Shown piece by piece: positions 54,573 through 64,000 of a stretch of 64,000 bases of DNA. Below the pieces are notes generated by a model. The model saw only the letters and a program-made list of their open reading frames with translations. It did no database searches and was not told the DNA's origin. The DNA comes from Methylobacterium sp. Leaf112 (GTDB taxonomy: Bacteria; Pseudomonadota; Alphaproteobacteria; Rhizobiales; Beijerinckiaceae): assembly GCF_001423295.1 (NCBI RefSeq), contig NZ_LMNG01000031.1:1-64000 (forward strand), written 5' to 3'. A program made the position numbers and the translations under genes. Within the stretch, counting starts at the first letter, position 1, and each line of letters opens with the position of its first letter.

Positions 54573-56288
54573 ATGACCCTCAATGGCTGGATTCAGATCG
54601 CGTTGTTCTGCGCGGTCGTGGTGGCGCTTGCCCGCCCCCTCGGTGGCTACATGACCCGCGTCTTCGCGGGGAAGCACACCCTCCTGTCGCCCGCGCTCGG
54701 CCCCATCGAGCGCGGCCTCTACCGCGCCGCCGGCATCGATGCGCGGCAGGAACAGCACTGGCTGGCCTATGGGCTATCGATGCTGACCTTCCACGTCCTC
54801 GGCTTCCTCGCCCTCTATGCGCTCCTGCGCATCCAGGCCGCGCTGCCGCTGAATCCGGACGGCCAGACGGCGGTCGCGCCGGACCTCGCCTTCAACACCG
54901 CCGCGAGCTTCGTCACGAACACGAACTGGCAATCCTATGGCGGCGAGACGACGTTGTCGTACCTCACGCAGATGCTGGGCCTGACCCACCAGAACTTCCT
55001 CTCGGCGGCCACCGGCATCGCCCTGGCGGTGGGGCTGGTGCGCGGGTTCAGCCGGGCTTCGAGCCGCACGATCGGCTCGTTCTGGGTCGATCTCACACGC
55101 ACCACCCTCTACGTGCTGCTGCCGCTCTGCATCGTCTACACGCTGTTCCTGGTGTCACAGGGGATTCCCCAGACCCTCGGGGCGGCCGTGGAGGCGACGA
55201 CCCTGGAGGGCGCCAAGCAGACCCTCGCGGTCGGCCCCGTGGCGAGCCAAGTCGCCATCAAGATGCTCGGCACCAACGGCGGCGGGTTCTTCAACGCCAA
55301 CGCCGCGCATCCGTTCGAGAACCCGACGGCCCTCGCGAACTTCGTCCAGATGGTCTCGATCTTCGCCCTTGGCGCGGCGATGACCAACGTGTTCGGCCGG
55401 ATGGTCGGCGACGAGCGCCAGGGCTGGGCCATCCTCGCCGCCATGGCCGTTCTGTTCCTCGCCGGTACCGCCATCGTCTACGGAGCCGAGAGCGCGGGCA
55501 GCCCCGTCCTCAACGGACTCGGGCTGACCGGCGGCAATATGGAAGGCAAGGAGGTCCGGTTCGGGATCCTGGCCTCTGCGTTGTTCGCCACCATCACCAC
55601 GGCGGCGTCCTGCGGCGCGGTCAACGCCATGCACGACAGCTTCACAGCGCTGGGCGGCATGGTTCCGCTCATCAACATGCAGCTCGGCGAGATCATCGTC
55701 GGCGGCGTCGGGGCGGGCCTCTACGGCATCCTGGTCTTCGTCATCGTGACGATCTTCGTCGCCGGCCTGATGGTCGGACGCACCCCCGAATACCTCGGCA
55801 AGAAGATCGAGGGCCGCGAGGTCAAGATGGCGATGCTCGCGATCCTGTGCCTGCCACTGATGATGCTCGGCTTCACGGCCCTGGCGACGGTGGTCGCGGC
55901 CGGCCTCGCCGGACCCGCCAATGCCGGCCCGCACGGCTTCTCGGAAATCCTCTACGCCTTCACCTCGGCGGCGGCGAACAACGGGTCGGCCTTCGGGGGC
56001 CTGACGGCGAACACGGCCTTCTACAACACCACGCTTGGCCTCGGAATGCTGTTCGGCCGCTTCTTCGTCATTGTCCCGGCGCTCGCCATCGCGGGTTCGC
56101 TCGCGGCGAAGAAGACCGTGCCGGCCTCGGCCGGGACATTCCCGACGGACAGCGGCCTGTTCGTCGGGCTCCTCGTCGGCGTGATCCTCATCGTCGGCGG
56201 CCTGACGTTCTTTCCGGCACTGGCGTTGGGTCCCATCGTCGAGCACCTCGCCGGCGGCCTGGGCCAGACCTTCCCGTCGGGCGGCTGA
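54573..56288 (+). CDS. kdpA: K+-transporting ATPase subunit A
   Basis: KdpA is the channel-like K+-binding subunit of the high-affinity KdpFABC pump. The 571-aa protein has about ten membrane helices and four selectivity-filter loops: NTNWQSYGG near 110, [19 protein letters not shown] near 233, [14 protein letters not shown] near 350, and [13 protein letters not shown] near 468. All glycine filters are intact. The gene is followed directly by a small unannotated-type ORF before kdpB. Confidence 0.97.
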   Translation: MTLNGWIQIALFCAVVVALARPLGGYMTRVFAGKHTLLSPALGPIERGLYRAAGIDARQEQHWLAYGLSMLTFHVLGFLALYALLRIQAALPLNPDGQTAVAPDLAFNTAASFVTNTNWQSYGGETTLSYLTQMLGLTHQNFLSAATGIALAVGLVRGFSRASSRTIGSFWVDLTRTTLYVLLPLCIVYTLFLVSQGIPQTLGAAVEATTLEGAKQTLAVGPVASQVAIKMLGTNGGGFFNANAAHPFENPTALANFVQMVSIFALGAAMTNVFGRMVGDERQGWAILAAMAVLFLAGTAIVYGAESAGSPVLNGLGLTGGNMEGKEVRFGILASALFATITTAASCGAVNAMHDSFTALGGMVPLINMQLGEIIVGGVGAGLYGILVFVIVTIFVAGLMVGRTPEYLGKKIEGREVKMAMLAILCLPLMMLGFTALATVVAAGLAGPANAGPHGFSEILYAFTSAAANNGSAFGGLTANTAFYNTTLGLGMLFGRFFVIVPALAIAGSLAAKKTVPASAGTFPTDSGLFVGLLVGVILIVGGLTFFPALALGPIVEHLAGGLGQTFPSGG

Positions 56289-56289
56289 G

Positions 56290-56514
56290 ATGCGTCACAT
56301 CACGCTGCCCCGCCGCACGCCGACCCGCCGCACGCCGACCCGGCGCGCCCTCGCCAAGCACCGGCCCCGCCCGCGGACGTGGAGCCGGGTCGACCGGCAC
56401 CGATCCGCCCTTCGCATCTCGGACGTCGTCCTCGTCCTCCTGGGGCTGGCCCTGCTCGGCGCCCTCTGCCTCGGGGCAGCGGTGACTCTGCTCGGGCGAG
56501 CGCTCGCACCCTGA
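56290..56514 (+). CDS. Small membrane protein between kdpA and kdpB
   Basis: A 74-aa ORF starts one base after the kdpA stop. It has a very basic N-terminus (Arg/Pro/Thr/His rich, residues 1-40, built partly on a 15-bp direct repeat) and one membrane helix at about 44-70 ([20 protein letters not shown]). The arrangement would put the basic part in the cytoplasm. kdpA and kdpB are normally adjacent, so this is an extra gene or a spacer that happens to be open. Homology is unknown to me. Confidence 0.5.
   Translation: MRHITLPRRTPTRRTPTRRALAKHRPRPRTWSRVDRHRSALRISDVVLVLLGLALLGALCLGAAVTLLGRALAP
56311..56340 (+). repeat. Tandem 15-bp direct repeat
   Basis: CGCCGCACGCCGACC occurs twice in perfect tandem (56311-56325, 56326-56340), encoding R-R-T-P-T twice in the small ORF. 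Slippage in a GC-rich tract would explain it. Confidence 0.85.
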
Positions 56515-56581
56515 CTGTCCCGATCCGCGCGGCGCTCCGGCGCTTCGGCCTCCTCAGAATCCCCCGCTCCGGATAGACGCC

Positions 56582-58675
56582 ATGACTCGCCCAAACGCCA
56601 CAAGCCTGTTTCAGGCCGCCCTCGTCGGGCCGGCCCTCGTCGGCGCCCTGACCAAGCTCGACCCCCGTACGATGGTCCGGAACCCGGTCATGTTCGTGGT
56701 CGAGGTGGTCGCCGTCCTGACCACGATCCTGTTCGTCCGGGACGTCGTCACGGGCGGCGCCAACCTCGCCTTCTCGGCCCAGATCGTCCTGTGGCTCTGG
56801 TTCACCCTTCTGTTCGCCAACTTCGCCGAGGCCATCGCCGAGGGACGCGGCAAGGCCCAGGCCGACAGTCTCCGGCGCTCCCGCACCGAGACCATGGCGA
56901 AGCGCCTCACCGGACCCGGACGGGATCACGAGATGGTGCCGGGGAACAGCCTCACGGTCGGCGACGTGGTGCTGGTCGAGGCGGGCGACATCATCCCTTC
57001 CGACGGAGAGGTCATCCTCGGCGTGGCCTCCGTGAACGAGGCCGCCATCACCGGCGAATCCGCCCCCGTCATCCGCGAATCCGGCGGCGACCGCTCGGCC
57101 GTCACCGGCGGCACCCAGGTGCTGTCCGACGAGATCCGGGTGCGGATCACGGCCGCCGCCGGCTCGACCTTCGTCGATCGGATGATCGCCCTCGTGGAGG
57201 GCGCGGCGCGGCAGAAGACCCCGAACGAGATCGCCCTCAACATCCTGCTCGCGGGGCTCACCCTCGTCTTCGTCTTCGCCGTCGCCTCGATCCCGAGCTT
57301 TGCCGCCTATGCGGGCGGCACGATTCCCGTCATCGTCCTCGTTGCCCTGTTCGTGACCCTGATCCCGACCACCATCGGAGCGCTCCTCTCCGCCATCGGC
57401 ATCGCCGGCATGGACAGGCTGGTGCGCTTCAATGTCCTCGCCATGTCGGGCCGCGCCGTGGAAGCCGCCGGCGACGTCGATACGCTCCTTCTCGACAAGA
57501 CCGGCACCATCACGCTCGGCAACCGGCAGGCGACGGAGTTCCGCCCCGTGCGCGGCGTGTCGGAGCGGGATCTGGCCGACGCCGCCCAGTTGGCATCCTT
57601 GGCCGACGAGACCCCCGAGGGTCGGTCCATCGTAATCCTGGCCAAGGACCGCTACGGGATCCGGGCCCGCGACATGGCGAGCCTGAGCGCGACCTTCGTG
57701 CCGTTCACGGCGCAGACCCGAATGAGCGGCGTCGACCTCGACGGATCCTCCATCCGCAAGGGTGCCGTGGAATCGATCATCGAGTCGGTGAACCGGCAGC
57801 CCATGGCGACCCACGGCTCGAGCGTCGCCCTGGACTACGGCCCGGGCGCGGCCCCGGAGACGATCCGAGAGATCCAAGCCATCGCCGAGGACGTCGCCAA
57901 GGCCGGCGGCACGCCCCTCGCCGTCTCCCGCGACGGCCGACTGCTCGGCGTGATCTATCTCAAGGACATCGTGAAGGGTGGCATCCGCGAACGTTTCGCC
58001 GAGCTGCGCCGGATGGGCATCCGCACGGTGATGATCACCGGCGACAATCCCATGACCGCGGCCGCCATCGCCGCCGAGGCCGGTGTCGACGACTTCCTCG
58101 CCCAGGCGACCCCGGAGGACAAGCTCGCGCTGATCCGCCGGGAGCAAGCTCAGGGCAAGCTCGTCGCCATGTGCGGCGACGGCACCAACGACGCCCCGGC
58201 CCTGGCCCAGGCCGATGTGGGCGTCGCCATGAACACCGGCACCGTGGCGGCCCGCGAGGCCGGCAACATGGTCGACCTCGACAGCGATCCGACCAAGCTC
58301 ATCGAGATCGTTGGCATCGGCAAACAGCTTCTCATGACGCGGGGCGCCCTGACCACGTTCTCCATTGCCAACGATGTCGCCAAATACTTCGCGATCATCC
58401 CGGCGATGTTCCTCGGGCTCTATCCTCAGCTCCAAGGCCTCAACGTCATGGGGCTCGCCTCTCCCGAAAGCGCGATCCTATCGGCCATCGTCTTCAACGC
58501 CCTGATCATCGTCGCGCTGATCCCCCTGGCCCTGCGCGGCGTGTCCTACCGGGCGGTCGGGGCGGGCGCTCTGCTCGGCCGGAACCTCGCCGTCTATGGG
58601 GTCGGCGGCATCCTTGTGCCGTTCGTGGGCATCAAGGCCATCGATCTGACGATCACCGCCCTGCACCTCGTCTGA
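56582..58675 (+). CDS. kdpB: K+-transporting P-type ATPase subunit B
   Basis: KdpB is the catalytic P-type ATPase of the pump. The 697-aa protein has the phosphorylation motif D305-K-T-G-T-I, the actuator TGES (in [10 protein letters not shown]), the hinge [14 protein letters not shown], and about seven membrane helices. The nucleotide-binding Lys/Gly motif is in [11 protein letters not shown]. All are intact, so the enzyme should be active. It is separated from kdpA by about 290 bases that hold the small ORF. Confidence 0.97.
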   Translation: MTRPNATSLFQAALVGPALVGALTKLDPRTMVRNPVMFVVEVVAVLTTILFVRDVVTGGANLAFSAQIVLWLWFTLLFANFAEAIAEGRGKAQADSLRRSRTETMAKRLTGPGRDHEMVPGNSLTVGDVVLVEAGDIIPSDGEVILGVASVNEAAITGESAPVIRESGGDRSAVTGGTQVLSDEIRVRITAAAGSTFVDRMIALVEGAARQKTPNEIALNILLAGLTLVFVFAVASIPSFAAYAGGTIPVIVLVALFVTLIPTTIGALLSAIGIAGMDRLVRFNVLAMSGRAVEAAGDVDTLLLDKTGTITLGNRQATEFRPVRGVSERDLADAAQLASLADETPEGRSIVILAKDRYGIRARDMASLSATFVPFTAQTRMSGVDLDGSSIRKGAVESIIESVNRQPMATHGSSVALDYGPGAAPETIREIQAIAEDVAKAGGTPLAVSRDGRLLGVIYLKDIVKGGIRERFAELRRMGIRTVMITGDNPMTAAAIAAEAGVDDFLAQATPEDKLALIRREQAQGKLVAMCGDGTNDAPALAQADVGVAMNTGTVAAREAGNMVDLDSDPTKLIEIVGIGKQLLMTRGALTTFSIANDVAKYFAIIPAMFLGLYPQLQGLNVMGLASPESAILSAIVFNALIIVALIPLALRGVSYRAVGAGALLGRNLAVYGVGGILVPFVGIKAIDLTITALHLV

Positions 58676-58709
58676 GCCGCGCCTCCCTGCTACCGTCGAG
58701 AACTCCGTC

Positions 58710-59315
58710 ATGTTGAATCAGCTTCGCCCCGCCCTCGTGCTCCTCATCGCCCTCGGGGTGATCACCGGGCTCGCCTATCCCCTGGCGATGACCGGCCTCG
58801 CGGGCGCCCTCTTCCCGGCGCAGGCCGCCGGGAGCCTGATCGAGCGCGACGGACGGATCGTCGGCTCCCACCTGATCGGGCAAGCCTTCACCACCGAGCG
58901 CTACTTCCAGGGCCGTCCGTCTGCGACCAGCGCCGCCGACCCGGCCGATGCGGGCAAGACCGTCCCGTCGCCCTACAATGCGGCGAACTCCTCGGGCTCG
59001 AACCTCGGCCCGACCAGCGCCGCCCTGGCCGAGCGCGTGCGCGCCGACCTTGCGGCGCGCCGGGCCGAGAACCCGGGAAGGAGCGTGCCCGTCGACCTCG
59101 TCACTGCGAGCGGTTCCGGCCTCGATCCGGACCTTTCCCCGGACGCTGCCCTGTTCCAGGTGCCGCGCGTCGCGCGGGCGCGCCGCCTGCCCGAGGACCG
59201 GGTTCGGGATCTCGTGCAGGCCCGCGTCCAGGGTCGCCTGGTCGGAATCTTGGGCGAGCCGCGGGTGAACGTGCTCGCCCTCAACCTCGCCCTCGACGAC
59301 CTGAGGCCGGAGTGA
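58710..59315 (+). CDS. kdpC: K+-transporting ATPase subunit C
   Basis: KdpC is a single-span subunit that raises ATP affinity of KdpB. The 201-aa protein has one N-terminal membrane helix (about 8-28) and the family motifs YFQGRPSAT and [15 protein letters not shown], and ends with [19 protein letters not shown]. Its length is typical. It starts 34 bases after kdpB and is followed by kdpD after 10 bases. Confidence 0.96.
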   Translation: MLNQLRPALVLLIALGVITGLAYPLAMTGLAGALFPAQAAGSLIERDGRIVGSHLIGQAFTTERYFQGRPSATSAADPADAGKTVPSPYNAANSSGSNLGPTSAALAERVRADLAARRAENPGRSVPVDLVTASGSGLDPDLSPDAALFQVPRVARARRLPEDRVRDLVQARVQGRLVGILGEPRVNVLALNLALDDLRPE

Positions 59316-59325
59316 CCAGAGCCGG

Positions 59326-62055
59326 ATGAGCCGCCCCCCGAAGAAGGTCCCCCCGCGCGACCCCGACCGGCCCTGGCCCGACGCACTGCTGGAAGCCGCG
59401 CGCCGGGAGGAGGGCCGCCGCGGCCGCCTCAAGATCTTCCTCGGGGCGGCGCCCGGCGTCGGCAAGACCTACGAGATGCTCACCGTCGGTCGCGCCCGGC
59501 TCAGGGCCGGTACCGACGTCGTCGTCGGCCTCGTCGAGGCACATGGACGGGCCGAGACCGAAGCCCTCGTGGCGGGCTTCGAGGTGGTGGCGCGCCGGGC
59601 GGTCCCGTATCACCGCACGGTCCTGAAGGAGCTGGATCTCGACGCACTCCTCGCGCGCCGGCCGGGCCTCGCCCTCGTGGACGAGCTCGCCCACACCAAC
59701 GCGCCGGGTTCGCGCCACCCGAAGCGCTACCAGGACGTGGAGGAACTCCTCGATGCCGGGATCGATGTCTACACCACCCTCAACATCCAGCACGTCGAAA
59801 GCCTGAACGACGTCGTCGCTCAGATCACCCGCATCCGCGTCCGAGAGACGGTGCCCGACGGCATTCTCGACCGCGCCAACGACATCGAGGTCATCGATCT
59901 CAATCCGGACGACCTCATTCAGCGCCTGAAGGACGGCAAGGTCTACGTGAAGGCCAACGCCGAGCGCGCCCTGCGCCACTACTTCTCCCGCGGCAACCTC
60001 ACGGCCCTGCGCGAGCTGGCACTGCGCCGCACCGCCGACCGGGTCGACGACGAGCTTCTCAACCACATGCGGGCCAACGCCATCGCGGGTCCGTGGGGGG
60101 CGGGCGAACGGGTGCTCGTCTGCGTCAGCGAGGATCCGCGCTCCGCCGGCCTCGTGCGCCACGCCAGGCGCCTGGCCGACCGGCTGCACGCCCCCTGGAC
60201 CGCCCTCACGGTGGAAGGTCCGCGGAGCCTTGCCCTCGACGAAGCGGCGCGCGACCGCATCGCCGACACCCTGCGGCTGGCCGACCGCCTCGGGGGCGAG
60301 ACCGTGACCCTACCGGGCGGACGCCGGATCGCCGACAGCATCCTCGCCCATGCGCGCTCCGCCAACGTCAATCACATCATCCTCGGCAAGTCCGACCGCT
60401 CGCCACTGTTCGAACTCCTCAACGGCTCGGTGGTGCACGACCTCGTCCGACGCTCCGGGACCATCAGCATCCACGTCATCGCGGGCGAAGCGGCCGCGCC
60501 GGTTCCGGTCACGACCGTCGCAACTGAACCGACGAAGCGCCCGTTCGAGTTCGTGCCCTACGGAGTCGGGCTCCTCGCGACCGCCGCGTCCCTCGCCCTC
60601 GCGCTCGTGGTCGAGCCGTATCTCGGCGTGGAGAACGCCGACCTGATCCTGCTCACCGCCATCGTCGCCGTCGCCGTACGCTTCGGACTCGGGCCCTCCC
60701 TCGCCGCCGTCGTCGCCGCCTCACTGTCGTACAACTTCTTCTTCCTGCCGCCGGTCTACACCCTCACCATCGCGGACCCGACCAACATCGCCGCGTTCCT
60801 GCTGTTCACTGTAGTCGCCGTGGTGGTCTCGAACCTCGCCTCCCGTTCGCGGCGGGACGCCCTGGTCTCGCAGGGGCGGGCCCGCGCCACGGAGCGCCTC
60901 TACGGCTTCAGCCGCACGCTCGCGGGCTGCGGCACCCTCGACGACGTGCTATGGGCGACGTCGGCCCAGGTGGCGGCGATACTGAAGGTCCGGGTCGTCA
61001 TCCTGCTACCCCAGGACGGGGCGGTCACGGTCCGGGCCGGCTTTCCGCCCGAGGATACCCTCGATGCGGCCGATCTCGGCGCCGCGACCTGGGCCTTCGA
61101 CAACGAACGCCCGGCGGGCCGGGGCGCGGATACTTTGCCGGGCGCGCGACGGCTGTTCCTGCCCATGCGCACCGGCCGCGGCGGCATCGGGGTGATCGGG
61201 CTCGACGCCGATGGCGGCGGGCCGATCCTTTCGCCCGAGGGACGGCGACTGTTCGATGCCCTCGCCGACATGGCGGCCCTCGCCATCGAGCGCGTCCGGC
61301 TGGTGGAGAGCCTCGACCGGGCCGAGCGCGCCGCGGAGACCGACCGGCTGCGCCATGCCCTGCTGACCTCCATCTCGCACGACCTCCGCACGCCGCTCGC
61401 CTCGGTGCTCGGAGCGGCCACGACCCTGCGCGACCTCGACGATGCGCTCCCGCGCGACGCCAAGGCGGACCTTCTCGAAACCATCATTGCCGAATCAGAG
61501 CGACTGAACCGCTTCATCGTCAACCTGCTCGACATGACCCGCCTGGAAGCCGGGGCGGTGGCCGCGAGCCTGACGCAGCAGGACCTCGGCGAACTCGTCG
61601 ACACCGCCCTGCGCAGGCTCGGGCTGACCCTGGCCGGACACCGCGTGATGCTCGATGTGCCAGCCGCCCTGCCTGCCCTCCGGCTCGATCCCGTCCTGTT
61701 CGAGCAGGTGATGGTAAACCTCCTCGACAATGCCGCCAAATACGCACCGGAAGGGTCCGCGATCACGGTCGCGGGTTCGGTCGAAGGGGAACGGGTGCGC
61801 CTCCAAATCCTCGACGAAGGCGACGGCATGCCCGAGGCCGAGGTCGAACGGGTCTTCGACAAATTCTACAGGGTCCGGAAATCCGACAGTGTCCGGGCCG
61901 GAACGGGGCTCGGACTCGCCATCGCACGCGGCTTCGTCGAAGCGATGGGTGGGACGCTGACGGCCGCCAACCGGCGCGACCGGCTCGGCGCCGCCTTCAC
62001 CATCCTGCTGCCCGTTCTACCGTCGGACCGCGCGAAGGACGACCACCCGGCATGA
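59326..62055 (+). CDS. kdpD: K+-responsive sensor histidine kinase KdpD
   Basis: The 909-aa kinase has the N-terminal KdpD domain with Walker A GAAPGVGKT at 40-48, a universal-stress-protein-like domain (about 250-370), four membrane helices (about 405-505), a GAF-like region, and a HisKA/HATPase_c core with H685 in SISHDLRTPLASV. N box NLLDNAAKYAPEG and G2 box GTGLGLAIA are intact. It senses K+ limitation and phosphorylates KdpE. It overlaps kdpE by 4 bases. Confidence 0.97.
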   Translation: MSRPPKKVPPRDPDRPWPDALLEAARREEGRRGRLKIFLGAAPGVGKTYEMLTVGRARLRAGTDVVVGLVEAHGRAETEALVAGFEVVARRAVPYHRTVLKELDLDALLARRPGLALVDELAHTNAPGSRHPKRYQDVEELLDAGIDVYTTLNIQHVESLNDVVAQITRIRVRETVPDGILDRANDIEVIDLNPDDLIQRLKDGKVYVKANAERALRHYFSRGNLTALRELALRRTADRVDDELLNHMRANAIAGPWGAGERVLVCVSEDPRSAGLVRHARRLADRLHAPWTALTVEGPRSLALDEAARDRIADTLRLADRLGGETVTLPGGRRIADSILAHARSANVNHIILGKSDRSPLFELLNGSVVHDLVRRSGTISIHVIAGEAAAPVPVTTVATEPTKRPFEFVPYGVGLLATAASLALALVVEPYLGVENADLILLTAIVAVAVRFGLGPSLAAVVAASLSYNFFFLPPVYTLTIADPTNIAAFLLFTVVAVVVSNLASRSRRDALVSQGRARATERLYGFSRTLAGCGTLDDVLWATSAQVAAILKVRVVILLPQDGAVTVRAGFPPEDTLDAADLGAATWAFDNERPAGRGADTLPGARRLFLPMRTGRGGIGVIGLDADGGGPILSPEGRRLFDALADMAALAIERVRLVESLDRAERAAETDRLRHALLTSISHDLRTPLASVLGAATTLRDLDDALPRDAKADLLETIIAESERLNRFIVNLLDMTRLEAGAVAASLTQQDLGELVDTALRRLGLTLAGHRVMLDVPAALPALRLDPVLFEQVMVNLLDNAAKYAPEGSAITVAGSVEGERVRLQILDEGDGMPEAEVERVFDKFYRVRKSDSVRAGTGLGLAIARGFVEAMGGTLTAANRRDRLGAAFTILLPVLPSDRAKDDHPA

Positions 62056-62741
62056 GCGTGAACATCCTGGTCATCGACGACGAACCGCCGATCCGGAAGC
62101 TCCTGCGCATGGGCTTGGCGACGCAAGGGTACGCCATCTGCGAGGCGCCGAACGCCCGTACCGCCCTCGACATCCTGGCCCGCGAGACGGTGGACCTGAT
62201 CATCCTCGACCTCGGCCTGCCCGACATGCGGGGGCACGATCTGCTCCGGACCATTCGCAAGGATCACCGCGATCTGCCCGTCGTGGTTCTTTCGAGCCGC
62301 GACGACGAGGGTGGCAAGGTCGAAGCCCTCGATCTCGGCGCCGACGATTACGTGACGAAGCCCTTCGGCATGGGCGAGTTGCTCGCACGCATCCGTGCGG
62401 CCCTGCGCCACCAGCTCGCCGTCCAGGGCGAGCGCGCCGTGTTCGAAATCGATGGCCTCAGCGTCGACCTCGTGCGCCGCATCGTCCGCGTGGGGGGCGC
62501 GGAGGTGAAGCTGACGCCGCGCGAGTACGATTTCCTGCGGGTCCTGGTTCAGCATGCCGGCAAGGCACTGACCCACGCCCAGCTCATGAACGCGGTCTCG
62601 ACCTCATCCGACCCGCAATATCTGCGCGTCTACATCCGCCAGCTTCGCCAGAAGCTGGAGGCCGATCCCGAGCGGCCACGCATCCTTCTGACCGAGACCG
62701 GCGTCGGCTACCGCCTGCGGGCCCCCGATGATTCCGCCTGA
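62052..62741 (+). CDS. kdpE: Response regulator KdpE
   Basis: The 229-aa OmpR-type regulator has an N-terminal receiver with acidic D9-D10-E11, phosphoacceptor D53 (IILDLGLPDM), and the conserved K of VTKPF, followed by a winged helix (KLTPREYDFLRVL, RVYIRQLRQKLE, TGVGYRL). It should activate the kdp genes at low K+. Its ATG overlaps the kdpD stop (ATGA). The frame is open upstream inside kdpD, which is not coding for this gene. Confidence 0.96.
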   Translation: MSVNILVIDDEPPIRKLLRMGLATQGYAICEAPNARTALDILARETVDLIILDLGLPDMRGHDLLRTIRKDHRDLPVVVLSSRDDEGGKVEALDLGADDYVTKPFGMGELLARIRAALRHQLAVQGERAVFEIDGLSVDLVRRIVRVGGAEVKLTPREYDFLRVLVQHAGKALTHAQLMNAVSTSSDPQYLRVYIRQLRQKLEADPERPRILLTETGVGYRLRAPDDSA

Positions 62742-62924
62742 CGATTCCGATGCGCGTCCCCCTCCCTGTCCGCATCGCCTCGGTCCGTGGCGGGTGGGTG
62801 TCGGCGGTGAAGTGCCGGTGCCGGTTCGCGCTATCGCAGACGCAGCGATCCCTGCCTCGACACGGCCGCCCGGCACTTCGGTGCTTCTTCGGCGTCGGCT
62901 GAAGGAGGCATGAGGACGACTGCG

Positions 62925-63266
62925 ATGTCCAAGCTCGAAAGAGCGGATCGGGAGACGTTGCCCGAAAAGAAAATCGCTCTGCCGGACGAGCGCAAATATC
63001 CGCTTGAGGACAGGTATCTGATCGAGGACAAGACCCACGCGCGGAACGTCAAGGCTTGTGCGGCTCAGCAGGAAAAGTGCGGCAACCTCTCGGTCGCCGG
63101 CCATAGGCGGGTCTATGCGAGGGGCGACGCGGTGCTCGGCCAAGGAGTAGCGCGGCGAGTGGCCGGCTCTCGTCTGGCCTTCCGGTGGTCATCGCAGTCG
63201 CAACAATGGGGGCGCTTCAAACCATCGTGTCGCGCGAACTCGCCATACCCGATGGCGCGGTCGTGA
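62925..63266 (+). CDS. DUF6582-like small protein with aberrant C-terminus
   Basis: The 113-aa protein has the small domain seen across Hyphomicrobiales: E-K-K-I-A-L-P-D-E-R-K-Y-P-L-E-D, then D-K-T-H-A-R-N, then Q-E-K-C-G-N-L-S and a D-A-V-L-G end near residue 72. Family members usually stop about there. Here the frame runs on for ~40 residues of basic, uncharacteristic sequence, suggesting a lost stop or a frameshift. Function is unknown; some relatives occur near DNA-repair or stress genes. ATG 62910 is an alternative start. Confidence 0.55.
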   Translation: MSKLERADRETLPEKKIALPDERKYPLEDRYLIEDKTHARNVKACAAQQEKCGNLSVAGHRRVYARGDAVLGQGVARRVAGSRLAFRWSSQSQQWGRFKPSCRANSPYPMARS

Positions 63267-63460
63267 CGGTTGGATCGATACAGGGCGGCCCCCAACAGCA
63301 CATAGTTCCGAAAGAGGGCCCAACGCCCGCCCGCCATGCGTCGCTTCGTCGATGGGGTGCTTGTGTCGGTGAGACGCGTCGTCGGTGGCGGGGCGACGAG
63401 CTTCGGTACCCTGAAGCCCCCTCATCCGCAGGATTGAACGCCGTCGATGCGATCGCGCCG

Positions 63461-63820
63461 CTATTTCTCGAAGCGTGCCTGCAGGTTGTGGCCATGCAGC
63501 TTTGCCGACAGGGTGACTTTCGCGCCGGCCGCCAGGGGGGCCGTCAGAGGGCCTATGAGTTTGTTCGGCGCGGCTCCCTTCAGCGTCACGGTCTCGGTCT
63601 TGCCGCTCCGCAGCACGAAAGCCTTGGCCGTCAGGCCCGCCGTGTCCACGGGCCTGCCGTCTTCGTCCGAGATGAAGAAGGTCAGATCCGTGTCGGAACT
63701 GACGAACTCGATGGGGTGGCCGTCCACGACGGTGGTGGGTCCCCCGTTCGGACCGGCGGCCCGTGCGGGGAGGGAAACGGCCAGGAGCGCGGCAAAGGTC
63801 GTGGCGATGAGGGGGCGCAT
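63461..63820 (-). CDS. Secreted small beta-protein beside an RND heavy-metal pump
   Basis: The 119-aa protein has a signal peptide (cut after ARA, residue 21) and a small predominantly beta domain with DLTFFISDEDGRPVDTAGL and AAPNKLIGPLTAPLAAGAK. No cysteines or metal-binding clusters are obvious. It lies 32 bases downstream of the CusA/CzcA-type RND gene on the same strand, so it is probably in the same transcript and may be a periplasmic accessory. I do not recognise a named family. Confidence 0.7.
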   Translation of the reverse strand: MRPLIATTFAALLAVSLPARAAGPNGGPTTVVDGHPIEFVSSDTDLTFFISDEDGRPVDTAGLTAKAFVLRSGKTETVTLKGAAPNKLIGPLTAPLAAGAKVTLSAKLHGHNLQARFEK

Positions 63821-63852
63821 GAAGTTCTCGCTGTCTCGTGGAGGTGGCGGAT

Positions 63853-64000
63853 TCAGAAGGCCTCGACCGGCTTACCCCGGGGGGCGACCGTGGAACTCCG
63901 TGCGGCATGGGCTTCGGCACGCAGGCGTTCCAGCGGCTTACGGCCGAAGGTCAGGAACAGGATCGGGGTCAGGATCGTGTCGAGCAGGGTAGCGCTGATC
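63853..64000 (-). CDS. CusA/CzcA-type RND efflux permease, C-terminus (partial)
   Basis: Only the last 48 residues are in the window, read from the minus strand: ISATLLDTILTPILFLTFGR then KPLERL, followed by a short basic tail ending KPVEAF. The S-A-T-L-L-D-T-x-L-T-P-x-L-F segment is the final membrane helix of heavy-metal RND pumps. The gene extends past the window end. It is probably in one operon with the secreted protein gene downstream. Confidence 0.8.
   Translation of the reverse strand, partial: ISATLLDTILTPILFLTFGRKPLERLRAEAHAARSSTVAPRGKPVEAF

Noticed and set aside
63113..63337. Minus-strand 74-residue frame between the DUF6582-like and secreted-protein genes
   Set aside because: Overlaps the better-supported plus-strand gene and has no recognisable family.

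Overview
The window is GC-rich chromosomal DNA from an alphaproteobacterium of the Hyphomicrobiales, most likely a Methylobacterium/Methylorubrum-type organism. This rests on the gene families: a K+-independent H+-pyrophosphatase, an HWE-family histidine kinase, a NepR-like protein, a CBP3-type cytochrome bc1 chaperone, and the order yceD-plsX-fabH-ihfA-merR. The genus is inferred; no database search was run. Almost everything is ordinary, densely packed chromosome. There is no CRISPR array and no intact insertion sequence. One short stretch (about 51.5-52.4 kb) is decayed or foreign.

Layout. Bases 1-113 are the 3' end of a 5S rRNA and its terminator, so an rRNA operon lies just upstream. At 0.26-5.3 kb an OmpR-type response regulator, its sensor kinase and glnE overlap end to end. 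A PleC/DivJ-like sensor kinase and pepN follow on the minus strand, then gloA, a small DNA-binding-like protein and the RNase P RNA gene rnpB (11.6-12.0 kb). From 12.4 to 21.2 kb is the first half of the division and cell-wall cluster: rsmH-ftsL-ftsI-murE-murF-mraY-murD. It lacks mraZ and is broken after murD by an acyltransferase, an O-antigen ligase-like protein and hppA.

From 26.5 to 32 kb are an Old Yellow Enzyme-type reductase and a signalling group: HWE kinase, overlapping HAD phosphatase, NepR-like small protein and membrane diguanylate cyclase. From 32 to 37 kb is an envelope, lipid and housekeeping block: bamE (minus), then CBP3-like chaperone, yceD, plsX, fabH, ihfA, merR. The stress operon prkA-yeaH-ycgB occupies 37.8-42.8 kb and ends at a strong bidirectional terminator facing a tRNA-Pro(GGG).

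From 43 to 50 kb, on the minus strand, are an RND efflux permease and its adaptor, a rhodanese and a glycosyltransferase. Next come an MBL-fold protein with a zinc ribbon and a glutathione transferase, ending tail to tail. After the decayed zone and a periplasmic beta-propeller protein, a complete kdp potassium-uptake locus runs from 54.4 to 62.7 kb. It has a 27-aa mini-protein before kdpF and a 74-aa membrane mini-protein between kdpA and kdpB. The window ends with a small DUF6582-like protein, a secreted protein and the C-terminus of a CusA/CzcA-type RND pump running off the edge.

The observations most worth follow-up are the HWE kinase/HAD/NepR-like/GGDEF group, the two small ORFs in the kdp operon, the 10-bp inverted repeat abutting the start codon of the RND permease, and the frameshifted kinase remnant beside an AT-rich tract.
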